Part shown: positions 25,792-37,727 of the stretch, piece after piece | Numbering within the stretch: position 1 is the stretch's first letter | How the letters are laid out: every line of letters begins with the position of its first letter | NCBI RefSeq assembly: GCF_039530945.1 | Contig: NZ_BAAAPC010000006.1 | Coordinates: 124,001-188,000, forward strand | Direction of reading: 5' to 3' | Length of the DNA stretch: 64,000 nt | Source: Nocardiopsis_C rhodophaea | GTDB lineage: Bacteria > Actinomycetota > Actinomycetes > Streptosporangiales > Streptosporangiaceae | The notes under the pieces: model-generated | Seen by the model: the letters and a program-made list of their open reading frames with translations, nothing else | Database searches by the model: none | What the model was told of the DNA's origin: nothing | Program-made: the position numbers and the translations under genes

Positions 25792-26958
25792 CTATTCGAG
25801 GAAGTCCCGCAGCGTCTGCGCGCGCGAGGGATGGCGCAGCTTCGCCAGGGTCTTGGACTCGATCTGGCGAATGCGCTCGCGTGTCACCCCGAACTCCCGT
25901 CCCACCTCTTCCAGGGTGCGCGGATGGCCGTCCACCAGGCCGAAGCGGAGCTGGATGATCCGCTGCTCGCGCTCGGACAGCCCGTTGAGCATGACCACCA
26001 GCTGGTCCTGGAGCATGATGAACGCCGCCGCCTCGGCCGGGACGACGGCGTCGGAGTCCTCAATGAAGTCTCCGAAGTCGGAGTCCTCCTCGCCGATAGG
26101 GGCGTGCAGTGAAACCGGTTCCTGGGCGATGCGCTGGATCTCCTGGACGCGGTCGTCGCCGAAGCCCAATTCGCGGGAGATCTCCCCGGGCGTCGGCTCG
26201 CGACCGAGCTCCTGGTGCAGTTGGCGCTGCACGCGCATCAGCTTGTTGATGGTCTCCACCATGTGCACCGGGATGCGGATGGTCCGCGCCTGGTCGGCGA
26301 TGGCCCGGGTGATGGCCTGCCGGATCCACCAGGTGGCGTAGGTGGAGAACTTGAACCCCTTGGTGTAGTCGAACTTCTCCACCGCGCGGATGAGACCCAG
26401 ATTGCCTTCTTGGATCAGGTCCAAAAAGAGCAGGCCGCGTCCGATGTAGCGTTTGGCAATGGACACGACCAGCCGGAGGTTCGACTCGATCAGCCGTCGT
26501 TTGGCGCCTTCCCCCTCGTTGACGAGACATTCGAGTTCGGCGGCGTGTTCTCGGGAGATCTGGCCCGGCACGGCGGCGCGCTGCCCGTCGTGCAGCTTCT
26601 GTCCGGCGTACAGGCCGACCTCGATCGACTTGGCGAGTTCCACTTCTTCTTCTGCCGTGAGGAGCGGGACGCGGCCGATCTCCCGCAGGTAGATGCGCAC
26701 CAGGTCGTTGGTGGAGGTGCGCCGCCCGAATTCGGACACCGAGGACGGCGGCTCGTCCGCGGGCGGGTCGACGACATCGACCCCCCGCTGGGCGAGACCG
26801 CGGACCACCGGATCCAGAGACTCGGGAGGGGCATCCAGGCGGTCCAGGGCGGAGGCGACATCGGCAACGGTCACCACCTCCCCGGATCGTGAATCCGCGA
26901 CGAGTTGCGCCACCTGTCGGATCGGCGGCATTTCGCTGGGCAGCACCGATAGAGCCAC
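25792..26958 (-). CDS. sigA: Primary-type RNA polymerase sigma factor (sigma-70)
   Basis: A 388-residue sigma-70 factor. It has region 1.2 ('DLVRIYLREIGRVPLLTAEEEVELAK' in parts) and region 2 with the core-binding and -10 helix 'GLIRAVEKFDYTKGFKFSTY' then 'ATWWIRQAITRAIADQART'. Regions 3 and 4 follow, with the -35 helix-turn-helix 'TLEEVGREFGVTRERIRQIE' near residues 348-367. The N-terminal region 1.1 is short and divergent, so it may be a group 2 (HrdA/SigB-like) paralogue rather than the main HrdB. Its place directly downstream of dnaG favours the primary factor. The gap to dnaG is 59 bp. Confidence 0.88.
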   Translation of the reverse strand: MALSVLPSEMPPIRQVAQLVADSRSGEVVTVADVASALDRLDAPPESLDPVVRGLAQRGVDVVDPPADEPPSSVSEFGRRTSTNDLVRIYLREIGRVPLLTAEEEVELAKSIEVGLYAGQKLHDGQRAAVPGQISREHAAELECLVNEGEGAKRRLIESNLRLVVSIAKRYIGRGLLFLDLIQEGNLGLIRAVEKFDYTKGFKFSTYATWWIRQAITRAIADQARTIRIPVHMVETINKLMRVQRQLHQELGREPTPGEISRELGFGDDRVQEIQRIAQEPVSLHAPIGEEDSDFGDFIEDSDAVVPAEAAAFIMLQDQLVVMLNGLSEREQRIIQLRFGLVDGHPRTLEEVGREFGVTRERIRQIESKTLAKLRHPSRAQTLRDFLE

Positions 26959-27017
26959 CCTTACAGTGTGCCCGCTACCGGCCCCGCATAGAGAGAACTA
27001 TTTTTGTCACCACGCTG

Positions 27018-28901
27018 CTACGTGGTACCGGAACCCTGCTCGCGTATCAGGCGTCTCTGCTGCTCAACCCGCATGAGTTCAGTGAAGACCCGCTCATATT
27101 CCGCGGCGTCGGACGCCGGATCCAGACGTCCCAGTCGCGACTTCAGGTTTGCCACTTGGCGATTGATGGAATGAATCTTGATCGTGCCGAGAATTTCCTT
27201 GGCGTAATGTTCGTCGAGTTCTCCATAGATCTCGATGGGTTCCACCGCCAGTTGCGTGACAAAGGCGCGCTGGGCGTCGTTGGGCGCCGCGTCGCGCAGC
27301 CGCGTGGCCCACTGCTGGGCGTCCCCGGCCGAGGCCACGCCCCCATTGTTCCGGATGAGCTCGACCATCGCGCGGTGCTGGGGCACCGTGAAGGACTCCG
27401 CGTCCAGCGCGTCGAACTCCGCGGCCAGCCCCGGGTACTGCACCGCGATCTTCAGCGCCTGGCGTTCGCGCTGCACTGAGGGGTCGCGCAAGTCGTAGGG
27501 CGCGGCATCGGCCGCCCCCGGCGGCGCCGCCGGGGCGGGGCGGCCGCGCGCCGGGCGCCGCTCGCTCTCGGGACGCCTCATGTGCTGGGCCACCCGCCGC
27601 AGCACCTGGCGCTCGTCCATGAACCCCGTCCACTTGTCGAGGTCCTTGGCGTACTCCTGGCGCAGCCCGGCGTCGCGGATGGTGGCGATGATGGGCGCGG
27701 CGGCGTCGATGGCGGCCAGTCGGCCCTCGTTGGTATCGAGGTTGTGCTCGACGATGCGGCTGCGGATGACGAACTCGACGAGCGGCTTGCGGCTGGCCAC
27801 CAGGTCGCGCAGCGCGCCGTCGCCCCGCTGGATCCGCAGGTCGCAGGGGTCGAGTCCGTCGGGTTGGATGGCAACGAAGCTGTCGGAGCTGAACCCGTGG
27901 GACTCGTCGAAGGCGCGCAGCGCCGCCTTCTGCCCGGCGGCGTCGCCGTCGAAGGTGAAGATCACCTCGCCGCCCTGGTTGGAGCGGCCGAGCAGCATGC
28001 GGCGCAGCACCTTGGCGTGCTCCTCACCGAAGGAGGTGCCGCACGTGGCCACGGCCGTGGGGACCCCGGCCAGGTGGCAGGCCATGACGTCGGTATAGCC
28101 CTCGACGATGACGGCCTGGCGGTGGCGCGCGATCTCGCGCTTGGCGAGGTCGAGACCGTAGAGGAGGTGGCCCTTCTTGAAGATCGGGGTCTCGGGGGTG
28201 TTGAGGTACTTGGGGCCGTCGTCCTCGGGGTCGAGCTTGCGCGCGCCGAAGCCGACGACGTCGCCGGTGACCTCCCGCACCGGCCACAGCAGCCGGTTGC
28301 GGAACTTGTCGTAGGCGCCGCGCCTCCCCTGGCTGGCGAGGCCGGCGGTGATGATCTCCTTGTCGGTGAAGCCCTTTTTGCGCAGGTGGGTGGTGAGGGT
28401 CTCCCAGCCGGGCGGGGCGAACCCGATGCCGAACTTCTCCGCGTCGGCCCGGGTGAACCCGCGCTCGCTGAGGAACCGCTGCCCTTCCTGCGCCGCCGGG
28501 CTCAGCAGCTGCTCGGCGTAGAACGCCGCGGCCGCCCGGTGCGCCTCGATGAGGCGCTGCCGCTGGCCCTGGTCGCCGCGCGAGGACCGTCCGCCGTGCT
28601 CGTAGCGCAGTTGGATGCCCGCCTGCTGGGCGAGGTGCTCCACGGCGTCGACGAAGCTGAGCTGCTCGATCTCCTGGACGAAGCGGATGACGTCGCCGCC
28701 CTCGCCGCAGCCGAAGCAGTGGTAGAGGCCGCGGGCGGGGGTGACGTTGAAGGAGGGGGACTTCTCGTCGTGGAAGGGGCACAGGCCCTTGAGCGAGCCG
28801 CCTCCGGCATTGCGGAGCTGAAGGTACTCACCGATGACGTCGGCGATGGGGGAGCGCTCGCGGACGAGCGCGATGTCTTCGTCTCTGATTCGGCCGGCCA
28901 C
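27018..28901 (-). CDS. dnaG: DNA primase
   Basis: A 627-residue primase that lays RNA primers at the replication fork. The CHC2 zinc ribbon is Cys41, His44, Cys62 and Cys65 ('GLCPFHDEKSPSFNV', 'HCFGCGEGGD'). The catalytic TOPRIM domain follows (about 250-350, 'VIVEGYTDVMACHLAGVP' and 'FTFDGDAAGQKAA'), then a C-terminal helicase-binding domain. The GTG at 28901 gives the family N-terminus 'AGRIRDEDIALVRERSPIAD'. In-frame starts at 28937 (ATG, with AGAAGGG upstream) and 28949 would add 12 or 16 residues and cannot be excluded. sigA follows, reproducing the macromolecular-synthesis order dnaG-rpoD. Confidence 0.95.
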   Translation of the reverse strand: MAGRIRDEDIALVRERSPIADVIGEYLQLRNAGGGSLKGLCPFHDEKSPSFNVTPARGLYHCFGCGEGGDVIRFVQEIEQLSFVDAVEHLAQQAGIQLRYEHGGRSSRGDQGQRQRLIEAHRAAAAFYAEQLLSPAAQEGQRFLSERGFTRADAEKFGIGFAPPGWETLTTHLRKKGFTDKEIITAGLASQGRRGAYDKFRNRLLWPVREVTGDVVGFGARKLDPEDDGPKYLNTPETPIFKKGHLLYGLDLAKREIARHRQAVIVEGYTDVMACHLAGVPTAVATCGTSFGEEHAKVLRRMLLGRSNQGGEVIFTFDGDAAGQKAALRAFDESHGFSSDSFVAIQPDGLDPCDLRIQRGDGALRDLVASRKPLVEFVIRSRIVEHNLDTNEGRLAAIDAAAPIIATIRDAGLRQEYAKDLDKWTGFMDERQVLRRVAQHMRRPESERRPARGRPAPAAPPGAADAAPYDLRDPSVQRERQALKIAVQYPGLAAEFDALDAESFTVPQHRAMVELIRNNGGVASAGDAQQWATRLRDAAPNDAQRAFVTQLAVEPIEIYGELDEHYAKEILGTIKIHSINRQVANLKSRLGRLDPASDAAEYERVFTELMRVEQQRRLIREQGSGTT

Positions 28902-29047
28902 GCCTATGAGCGTATGTCCCTTCGACCGCTGGTTCATCGCCCTTCTCACTCTTGTGCATGGGATGTGGATTACGGACGGACCTCATGCGAGAGTCAGGGT
29001 GACGAGCTTCACTCCCGTGCGTTTGGAGAGCCGATGGAGGGCGGCCG

Positions 29048-30412
29048 ATGACCCGAACGTCGATCCCTGTATCCGCGACCTCCGCCGTCGCCGCCGTCGT
29101 GTGCCTGGCGGCCACGGGGTGCAGCCTCGCGCCGGGGCGCGACCCCGACACGATCACCGTCGTGTACTCCAAGTACGGCACCTTCCGCGCGGCCGACAAC
29201 CTGATGCGCGAGGTCAAGGAGGAGTTCGAGGCGGAGAACAAGCACGTCACCATCGAGCTGCACCCGATCGAGGCCCCTCCCGAGGACTACCAGGCGCAGG
29301 TCAACCTGATGAACCAGTCGGAGGAGCAGGCGCCGGACATCATCTACGAGGACAGCTTCACCATCAACCAGGACGTGGACGCCGGGTACCTGGCCCCTCT
29401 CGACAAGTACTGGGCGCAGTGGGAGGACGCCAAGTACTACCGGGAGGAGGCCGATGCGGCGGTGACCGCGCTGGACGGCAAGCGCTACGGGGTCATGGTC
29501 GGCACCGACACCCGCGGCCTGTGGTACAACACCAAGCTGTTCGGCCAGGCCGGAATCGAGATGCCGTGGGAGCCCGAATCCTGGGACGAGGTGCTCGGTA
29601 CCGCCCGCGTCCTGTCCGGGGAGTTCGGCGACCACGTCACGCCGATCAACGTCTACGCGGGCACGCCCGCCGGTGAGGTGGCGTCCATGCAGGGCTTCCA
29701 GATGCTGCTGAGCGGGACCGGCGACACCCTCTTCGACGAGGAGTCGCAGAAGTGGGTGGTCGGCTCCGACGGCTTCGTGGACTCGCTGGCGTTCATCGAC
29801 ACCATCTATTCCGAGGGCCTCGCGTTGGACCCCCAGGACGCGCTCAACGCCAACGTCGCCACCGTCAACGCCGAGGAGCGCATCCCCGCGGGTGATCTCG
29901 CGATCAACCTCGACGGGTCGTGGATCACCCAGAGCTGGATCGCGACCGCGGGCAAGCCCTGGCCGGAGTGGCCGCAGACCATGGCGTTCACCGCCATGCC
30001 CACGCAGCACGGCCAGGAGCCCGGCGCCACCAGCATGTCCGGAGGGTGGACGCTCGCCCTCGGCGCGAAGAGCGCCAACCCCGACCTCGCCTGGGAAGTC
30101 ATGAAGCACACGCTGGGCAAGGAGAACGCCACCCAGTTCGCGATCGAGGCCGCGCAGATCCCGGTCCGCGAGGACGTGGCCCGCTCCGAGAAGTACCTGG
30201 CGAACAACCCCATCGCCGAACAGGCGGCGGATTTGGTCGATGTGACCCATTTTCGTCCCGCCTACAGCGCGTACCCGCGTATCTCACTGGCGATCCAGAA
30301 GGCCACGGAGGCGGTGATGGTGGGTGACGCCACGCCCGAGGAGGCGGCCCGTGCCTACGACGAGAGGGTCGAGAAGATCGTAGGCTCCGACAACGTCGTC
30401 TCCGGTGCGTGA
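29048..30412 (+). CDS. ABC sugar importer, substrate-binding lipoprotein
   Basis: A 454-residue family 1 extracellular solute-binding protein. The lipobox 'CLAATGC' places the lipid on Cys25. The mature part shows the usual blocks 'TIELHPIEAPPEDYQAQVNL', here after 'FEAENKHV', then 'APDIIYEDSF', 'GTDTRGLWYNTKLF', and 'MSGGWTLALGAKSANPDLAW'. This family brings oligosaccharides or polyols to MalFG-type permeases, which are the next two genes. GGAGGG sits before the ATG. The stop overlaps the permease frame by a few bases. The transported sugar cannot be told from sequence, and no catabolic gene is adjacent. Confidence 0.92.
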   Translation: MTRTSIPVSATSAVAAVVCLAATGCSLAPGRDPDTITVVYSKYGTFRAADNLMREVKEEFEAENKHVTIELHPIEAPPEDYQAQVNLMNQSEEQAPDIIYEDSFTINQDVDAGYLAPLDKYWAQWEDAKYYREEADAAVTALDGKRYGVMVGTDTRGLWYNTKLFGQAGIEMPWEPESWDEVLGTARVLSGEFGDHVTPINVYAGTPAGEVASMQGFQMLLSGTGDTLFDEESQKWVVGSDGFVDSLAFIDTIYSEGLALDPQDALNANVATVNAEERIPAGDLAINLDGSWITQSWIATAGKPWPEWPQTMAFTAMPTQHGQEPGATSMSGGWTLALGAKSANPDLAWEVMKHTLGKENATQFAIEAAQIPVREDVARSEKYLANNPIAEQAADLVDVTHFRPAYSAYPRISLAIQKATEAVMVGDATPEEAARAYDERVEKIVGSDNVVSGA

Positions 30413-31391
30413 GGCGCCGTCGGGGGGAATGGTGCCAGCGGCGACGCTGACGGAGCCGCCGCGAACAACGGGGCAGCAGCCGGGCGGCGGCGCACGCCGC
30501 GAGGCGGGTCGGCGCCGACGGCGGGGCACATCCGGACACCGCCTTCTACCGCTTGTGCCCGCGGTGCTCCTGCTGCTGTCCTTCTTCGCCGGTCCGATCC
30601 TGTGGACCGTGTGGGCGTCCTTCACCAACGCCGCGCTGACCGGCGCGGCCGCGGCCCACACCGAGTTCATCGGTACCGCCAACTTCCAGCGGCTGCTCAG
30701 TGACCCCTCATTCCTCAATGCCACCGCGCTCACGGCGCTCTTCCTGGTGGGCTCGGGGATCATTGGCCAGACGGCGCTCGGGCTGACGCTGGCGCTGCTC
30801 ATGCAGAACCGGGGCGCCGTCGTCCGGATGGCGGTCGGCGGTGTGGTGGTCGGCGCGTGGGTGGTGCCCGAGGTGGTGGCCGGGTTCGTCTGGGTGGCGT
30901 TCCTGGAGCGGGAAGGCACACTCAACGGTCTGCTGGCGGGTATCGGGGCCGCGCCGCAGAACTGGCTCTACACGGCGCCGATGCTAGCCGTGGTCCTGGC
31001 CAACACCTGGAAGGGGACCGCGTTCTCGATGATGACGTACGCCGCCGGGCTAGCCGAGATCCCGGACGGCCTGAAGGAGGCCGCGCGGGTGGACGGTGCC
31101 GGCCCGTTCCAGGTGGTGTGGCATGTGGTGCTGCCGCTGCTGCGGCGGACCCTGGCCACCACGCTGCTTCTGGTGACCCTCCAGACAGTGCAGGTGTTCA
31201 CGCTGATCTACGTGATGACGGCCGGCGGTCCGGCCGAGCGAAGCACCACCCTGCCCCTGCTGATGTACCGGGATGCGCTGCGGTTCGGAGAGCTGGGGTA
31301 CGGCACCACGGTGGCGCTGGCTCTGCTGGTGGTGGCCGGCCTTTTCTCGGTGTTGTATGTGCGCGCGCTGCGACCGGAGGAGGTCCGGTGA
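30405..31391 (+). CDS. ABC sugar importer, permease subunit 1 (MalF-like)
   Basis: A 328-residue inner-membrane permease with about six transmembrane helices after an unusual Arg/Gly/Pro-rich cytoplasmic N-terminus (residues 1-45). The cytoplasmic EAA loop, which docks the ATPase, reads 'GLKEAARVDGAGPFQVVWHVV', split here as 'IPDGLKEAARVDGAG' and 'PFQVVWHVVLPLLRR'. The GTG at 30405 overlaps the binding-protein gene; an ATG at 30429 preceded by GGGGGG is the alternative and would drop 8 residues. The stop overlaps the next permease (GTGA). Confidence 0.9.
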   Translation: MREAPSGGMVPAATLTEPPRTTGQQPGGGARREAGRRRRRGTSGHRLLPLVPAVLLLLSFFAGPILWTVWASFTNAALTGAAAAHTEFIGTANFQRLLSDPSFLNATALTALFLVGSGIIGQTALGLTLALLMQNRGAVVRMAVGGVVVGAWVVPEVVAGFVWVAFLEREGTLNGLLAGIGAAPQNWLYTAPMLAVVLANTWKGTAFSMMTYAAGLAEIPDGLKEAARVDGAGPFQVVWHVVLPLLRRTLATTLLLVTLQTVQVFTLIYVMTAGGPAERSTTLPLLMYRDALRFGELGYGTTVALALLVVAGLFSVLYVRALRPEEVR

Positions 31392-32230
31392 GCCGGTCGA
31401 TCGCCTCACCCTCACGTGCCGTAGCGTCGGTGCTGGTCCACGCGGTGCTGGCGGCCCTGGTGGCGGTGTTCCTGCTGCCGCTGCTGTGGATGGTCGTCGC
31501 GGCATTCGACTCCGCGCCGTCGCTGCGCGCGAAGCCGCCGACGTCGCTCACACTGGACCATTTCGCGGCGGTACTCACTCCGCGGACGGTGTTCATCCCG
31601 GTGGCGAACAGCGTGCTGATCTGCGGGGGAGCGTCAGTGGTCACGGTGGTCGCCTCGGTGCTGGCCGCCTATCCCCTCTCGCGCTACAACCTGCGGTTCA
31701 AGCGTCCGTTCCTCTACATCGTGCTGTTCGCGACGGGGCTGCCGATCACCGCGATCATGGTGCCGGTCTACGGCCTGTTCGTGCAGGCCGGACTGCTGGA
31801 CTCGCGCCTGTCCACGGCGCTGTTCCTGGCGGCGGCGAGCCTGCCCTTCGGGATCTGGCTGTCCAAGAACTTCCTCGACGGCATCCCCATCGAGCTGGAG
31901 GAGGCAGCCTGGGTCGACGGGGCGTCGGTCGGGCAGTCGCTGCGCCTGCTGGTACTGCCGTTGGCCGTGCCGGGGATGGCGGTGGTGGGCGTTTTCACCC
32001 TGGTGCTCACGTGGGGGAACTTCTTTGTGCCGTTCATCCTGCTCAAGAGCCCCGACCGGCTTCCGGCGGCGGTGCGGATCTACGCGTTCTTCGACCAGTA
32101 CGGCGGGGCGCGCTACGGCGAGCTCGCGGCGTACTCGCTGCTGTACACGCTCCCGGTGGTCGCGCTGTACCTGGCGGTGTCGCGGGCGCTCAGCGGGCGG
32201 TTCACCCTCGGCGGTGCGATGAAGGGGTGA
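31388..32230 (+). CDS. ABC sugar importer, permease subunit 2 (MalG-like)
   Basis: A 280-residue permease with about six membrane helices, partner of the previous subunit. The EAA motif is 'IELEEAAWVDGASVGQSLRL', here at about residues 175-195. The C-terminal 'RALSGRFTLGGAMKG' is typical of MalG-type proteins. It starts at the GTG overlapping the previous stop. No ATP-binding gene follows, and a hairpin ends the operon at 32267-32308, so the importer must borrow an ATPase encoded elsewhere. MsiK does this for several sugar importers in streptomycetes. Confidence 0.91.
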   Translation: MSRSIASPSRAVASVLVHAVLAALVAVFLLPLLWMVVAAFDSAPSLRAKPPTSLTLDHFAAVLTPRTVFIPVANSVLICGGASVVTVVASVLAAYPLSRYNLRFKRPFLYIVLFATGLPITAIMVPVYGLFVQAGLLDSRLSTALFLAAASLPFGIWLSKNFLDGIPIELEEAAWVDGASVGQSLRLLVLPLAVPGMAVVGVFTLVLTWGNFFVPFILLKSPDRLPAAVRIYAFFDQYGGARYGELAAYSLLYTLPVVALYLAVSRALSGRFTLGGAMKG

Positions 32231-32266
32231 CGCGGGCGAGCGGGGTCGTGGCCCGGGGGCGCGGAA

Positions 32267-32308
32267 GAGGCGGCCGGACCCGGGGGGATTGTGGTCTCCG
32301 GCCGCCTC
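32267..32308. terminator. Hairpin terminator after the ABC operon
   Basis: Perfect 12-bp arms (GAGGCGGCCGGA at 32267-32278 and its complement at 32297-32308) with an 18-base loop, 37 bp after the last permease stop. It lies between convergent genes and could serve both. Confidence 0.7.
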
Positions 32309-32522
32309 ATCGAGTCCCCCGCACCGAGGGGCGGGCGGGAGAACCGGTTTCTTAACCTACCGACAGCACCCCCGCCGGATTGCCGCGTTTCCGCCCTGCT
32401 GTCCGACCGTGTAAGCGGATCGTGATGCCAGGGCCGGAAGTGGTCACCTCGGGCTCCGGGGAGCGCGGATGGTCGGCAGGGGCCGCGGAGCCGTCGCCCG
32501 CTCCCCTCCGGCACTCCCCGGG

Positions 32523-33263
32523 TCAGGCCGCGCTGTAGACCACGAAGGAGACCGCGAGGTAGTGGCAGACGTAGGCGGCGATCGTCAGCGAGTGGAAGAC
32601 CTCGTGGAAACCGAACCAGCGCGGTGCCGGGTCGGGCCGCTTGGTCGCGTAGACGACGGCGCCGATGCTGTAGAGCAGGCCGCCGACGATGATCAGGACC
32701 CAGGCGGCGGGGTGGGTACCGCCGATGAGCTGTGGGAAGAAGAGCACCGCCACCCACCCGATGGCCAGGTAGAGGCCGGTGGACAGCCAGCGCGGCGCGT
32801 TGGGTGTGAAGATCTTGAACAGCACCCCGGCGATGGCGCCGGTCCAGATGAGAGCGATCATCGCGACGCGCAGTGTGCCGTCCAGGACGAGCACCACGAA
32901 CGGCGTGTAGGTCCCGGCGATGATCAGGTAGATGTTGGCGTGGTCCATCCGGCGCAGTACCGCGACGGCGCGCTGCGACCACCGGCCCACGTGGTAGACG
33001 GCCGACGTGCTGAACAGCAGCATCGAGCTGGCCGTGTAGACCGCGGCGGCGATGCGGCCCGGCAGGCTGGGGGCCAGCGCGACGAGCACCAGCCCCGCCA
33101 GCGCAGCCACCGGGGCGGTGCCCAGGTGCAGCCAGCCGCGCAGGCGGGGTTTGAGCGCGGTCAGCAGGTCGCGGTCGCCGGGGAGGTCCCACCGGTCATC
33201 GACCCGCTGGGCGGCTACGTCACCGCGGCGCGCCGCCGCGTCACCGGACTGCTCTGCGGCCAT
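32523..33263 (-). CDS. PAQR/hemolysin-III family membrane protein (TrhA-like)
   Basis: A 246-residue integral membrane protein with seven predicted helices. Family motifs are 'SMLLFSTSAVYHVGRWS' (with the conserved Ser and His), 'RMDHANIYLIIAGTYTPF' (Asp-His) and 'GFHEVFHSLTIAAYVCHY' (two His). These form the zinc site of PAQR hydrolase-like receptors. Bacterial members (TrhA/YqfA) affect membrane energetics and fluidity; true haemolysin activity is not expected. The N-terminal 35 residues are charged and cytoplasmic. It converges with the ABC operon and is divergent from ppdK across a 424-bp spacer. Confidence 0.9.
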   Translation of the reverse strand: MAAEQSGDAAARRGDVAAQRVDDRWDLPGDRDLLTALKPRLRGWLHLGTAPVAALAGLVLVALAPSLPGRIAAAVYTASSMLLFSTSAVYHVGRWSQRAVAVLRRMDHANIYLIIAGTYTPFVVLVLDGTLRVAMIALIWTGAIAGVLFKIFTPNAPRWLSTGLYLAIGWVAVLFFPQLIGGTHPAAWVLIIVGGLLYSIGAVVYATKRPDPAPRWFGFHEVFHSLTIAAYVCHYLAVSFVVYSAA

Positions 33264-33687
33264 CTGCTCTTCTCCGTCATATCGCGCTCGGGGAGGCCGG
33301 TCAGGGGTATGCGCCGAGGGGGACGGCGCTGGGTCTCCGCCCCCACTTTACCTACGCGACCGTAAGTTACCGTTCGGTCAATCTGTGGTCCTCGGCACAG
33401 TCCACAGCGGTGCTTTTTGACGGATTGGATCAAAGTTTCACACGTTGGGCCTGCTACCGTGCAACCAAGCGCATCTGACCTGGCCTATCGCCACATCGGC
33501 CGACCCCCTTGACACCACTGTGACCCAGGCCATTCGTGCGCCTTTCCTGGACCATTGGTCTACACCGGTAATGCACCTCTGAGCTGGGTAAACATCAATA
33601 GATGGACGTGGTGGCAGGAAAGTCAGCAGCGGTCTGGGTACAGTCGCCGCAATTCGAGGTCGAGCGACCGAAGAGAAGGAGCATCCC
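33264..33687. other. Divergent promoter region upstream of ppdK
   Basis: A 424-bp gene-free spacer, distinctly AT-richer than its flanks from about 33400 to 33620. A TTGACA at 33509-33514 could be a -35 box toward ppdK, but the matching -10 (ATTCGT at 33532-33537) is weak. Just before ppdK, an AAGGAG gives the ribosome site. No long hairpin or riboswitch class could be recognised. Confidence 0.45.
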
Positions 33688-36366
<2,679 letters not shown>

Positions 36367-36419
36367 GCACGGGACGGACACCGGCACAGCCGCGGACGCA
36401 GCGCCGGTACCGGACAGCG

Positions 36420-36450
36420 GGGGCGGGGAGCGCGCAGCGCTCCCCGCCCC
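36420..36450 (+). terminator. Hairpin terminator after ppdK
   Basis: Perfect 14-bp arms, GGGGCGGGGAGCGC at 36420-36433 and its complement at 36437-36450, with a 3-base loop, 54 bp after the ppdK stop. No other hairpin of this strength is in the gap. Confidence 0.75.
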
Positions 36451-36635
36451 GAACGTCGTGAAATGTAAGGATGTTCCTGGAATACCCGCTCGGCTCGGGC
36501 ATCTCGGGCTTGCACCGGTACGGTGTGCACGCCACGGTGCCCGCGGGCAGAACAGCGCGCGGCGTACCGTTCGTCATCGCCCCGACGTCGGCTATCGTCA
36601 GGCGAAATCAGGTCCATCGCAGTTGGGGGTGAGAG

Positions 36636-37727
36636 GTGCGGTCAATGGGGGACGGGCGCGGCGAGGAACCGCGCGACGAGCGAATGCCCGTCGTCGCCCC
36701 GGACGCGGAAGCCACGCGCGTGTTCACGCGCGACGGCTCCGGCGCGAGCGACCTCGGCCCGACGGCCGCTGGTGGGTCCGGTGGCACCGACGTTTCCGGC
36801 GACCGGCGGCGCTCTCCCGCCGGTGACGGGCAGCCCCACGAGGCAGCGACGGGGCGGTCCGCCCGGAGCCCCACCGGGATCATCGCCGCGGCTGCGGAGG
36901 ATCCCGGCGCACACGGCTGGGCCGTCGGCACGGCGGATGAGCCCGGCGGTGAGGACGAGCGCCCTCCTCAGGCCGATACCGCCGACGCCGAACGGACACG
37001 CGTGTTCACCCGGGACCCCCAAGACGCTCCCCCGGCGGCGCCGGGAGGCGACCCCACCGGCGGCCCCACGGGGGGAGCGGAGCCGACCACGCACGCGGGC
37101 CCGCGCCGCAGACGCGTTCGGATCCGCTGGATCGTCGCGCTGCTGCTGGCGGCCGTCTTGGCCCTGCCCCCGGGAACCTGGATGTGGGTCTGGTACACCG
37201 CCCGCCAGGACGACCGTCCGCAGTCCGACGCCATCATCGTGCTGGGGGCCAGCCAGTACAACGGGCGCCCCTCCCCCGTCTTCGAGGCCCGGCTGCGCCA
37301 CGCGGCGGATCTCTACCGGGAGGGCGTCGCCCCGAGGATCGTCACCGTCGGCGGCAATCTCCCCGGCGACAACTTCACTGAAGCGGGCAGTGGCCGCGAC
37401 TGGCTGGTGCAGGTGGGGGTGCCCCGCGACCGGATCGTCGCGATCGGCAAGGGCAACGACACCTTGCAGAGCATGGAGGAGGTGGACAAGGAGTTCACCG
37501 AGCGGCAGTGGTCGACCGCAGTGATCGTCACCGACCCCTGGCACAGCCTCCGCTCCCGGACGATGGCCGAGGACCTCGGCATCGAGGCCAGCACCAGCCC
37601 CGCCCGCTCCGGACCGGCCGTTATCGAACGCAAGACCCAGCTGTGGTACATCACCCGTGAGACGGCCTCGCTCTGGTACTACTGGATTTTTGACGACAGC
37701 AGCGACATCCGCGTCAACGCCGCTTGA
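36636..37727 (+). CDS. YdcF/DUF218 membrane protein with disordered N-terminus
   Basis: A 363-residue protein. Residues 1-160 are charged, Gly/Pro/Ala-rich and surely disordered. One membrane helix follows (about 164-187, 'WIVALLLAAVLALPPGTW'). An extracytoplasmic DUF218 domain comes next ('SDAIIVLGASQYNGRPSPVF', 'RLRHAADLYREGVAPRIVTV', 'VIVTDPWHSLRSRTMAED'). DUF218 proteins are linked to envelope and cyclic-polymer metabolism, but no activity is certain. The disordered tail contains an 11-residue motif twice, DAEATRVFTRD (23-33) and DAERTRVFTRD (117-127), like phosphothreonine ligands of FHA proteins. An ATG at 36645 is an alternative start to the GTG at 36636. Confidence 0.85.
   Translation: MRSMGDGRGEEPRDERMPVVAPDAEATRVFTRDGSGASDLGPTAAGGSGGTDVSGDRRRSPAGDGQPHEAATGRSARSPTGIIAAAAEDPGAHGWAVGTADEPGGEDERPPQADTADAERTRVFTRDPQDAPPAAPGGDPTGGPTGGAEPTTHAGPRRRRVRIRWIVALLLAAVLALPPGTWMWVWYTARQDDRPQSDAIIVLGASQYNGRPSPVFEARLRHAADLYREGVAPRIVTVGGNLPGDNFTEAGSGRDWLVQVGVPRDRIVAIGKGNDTLQSMEEVDKEFTERQWSTAVIVTDPWHSLRSRTMAEDLGIEASTSPARSGPAVIERKTQLWYITRETASLWYYWIFDDSSDIRVNAA

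Noticed and set aside
32523..33263. Reading the HlyIII-family gene as a toxin.
   Set aside because: PAQR/TrhA proteins are membrane homeostasis proteins; no cytolysin feature is present.
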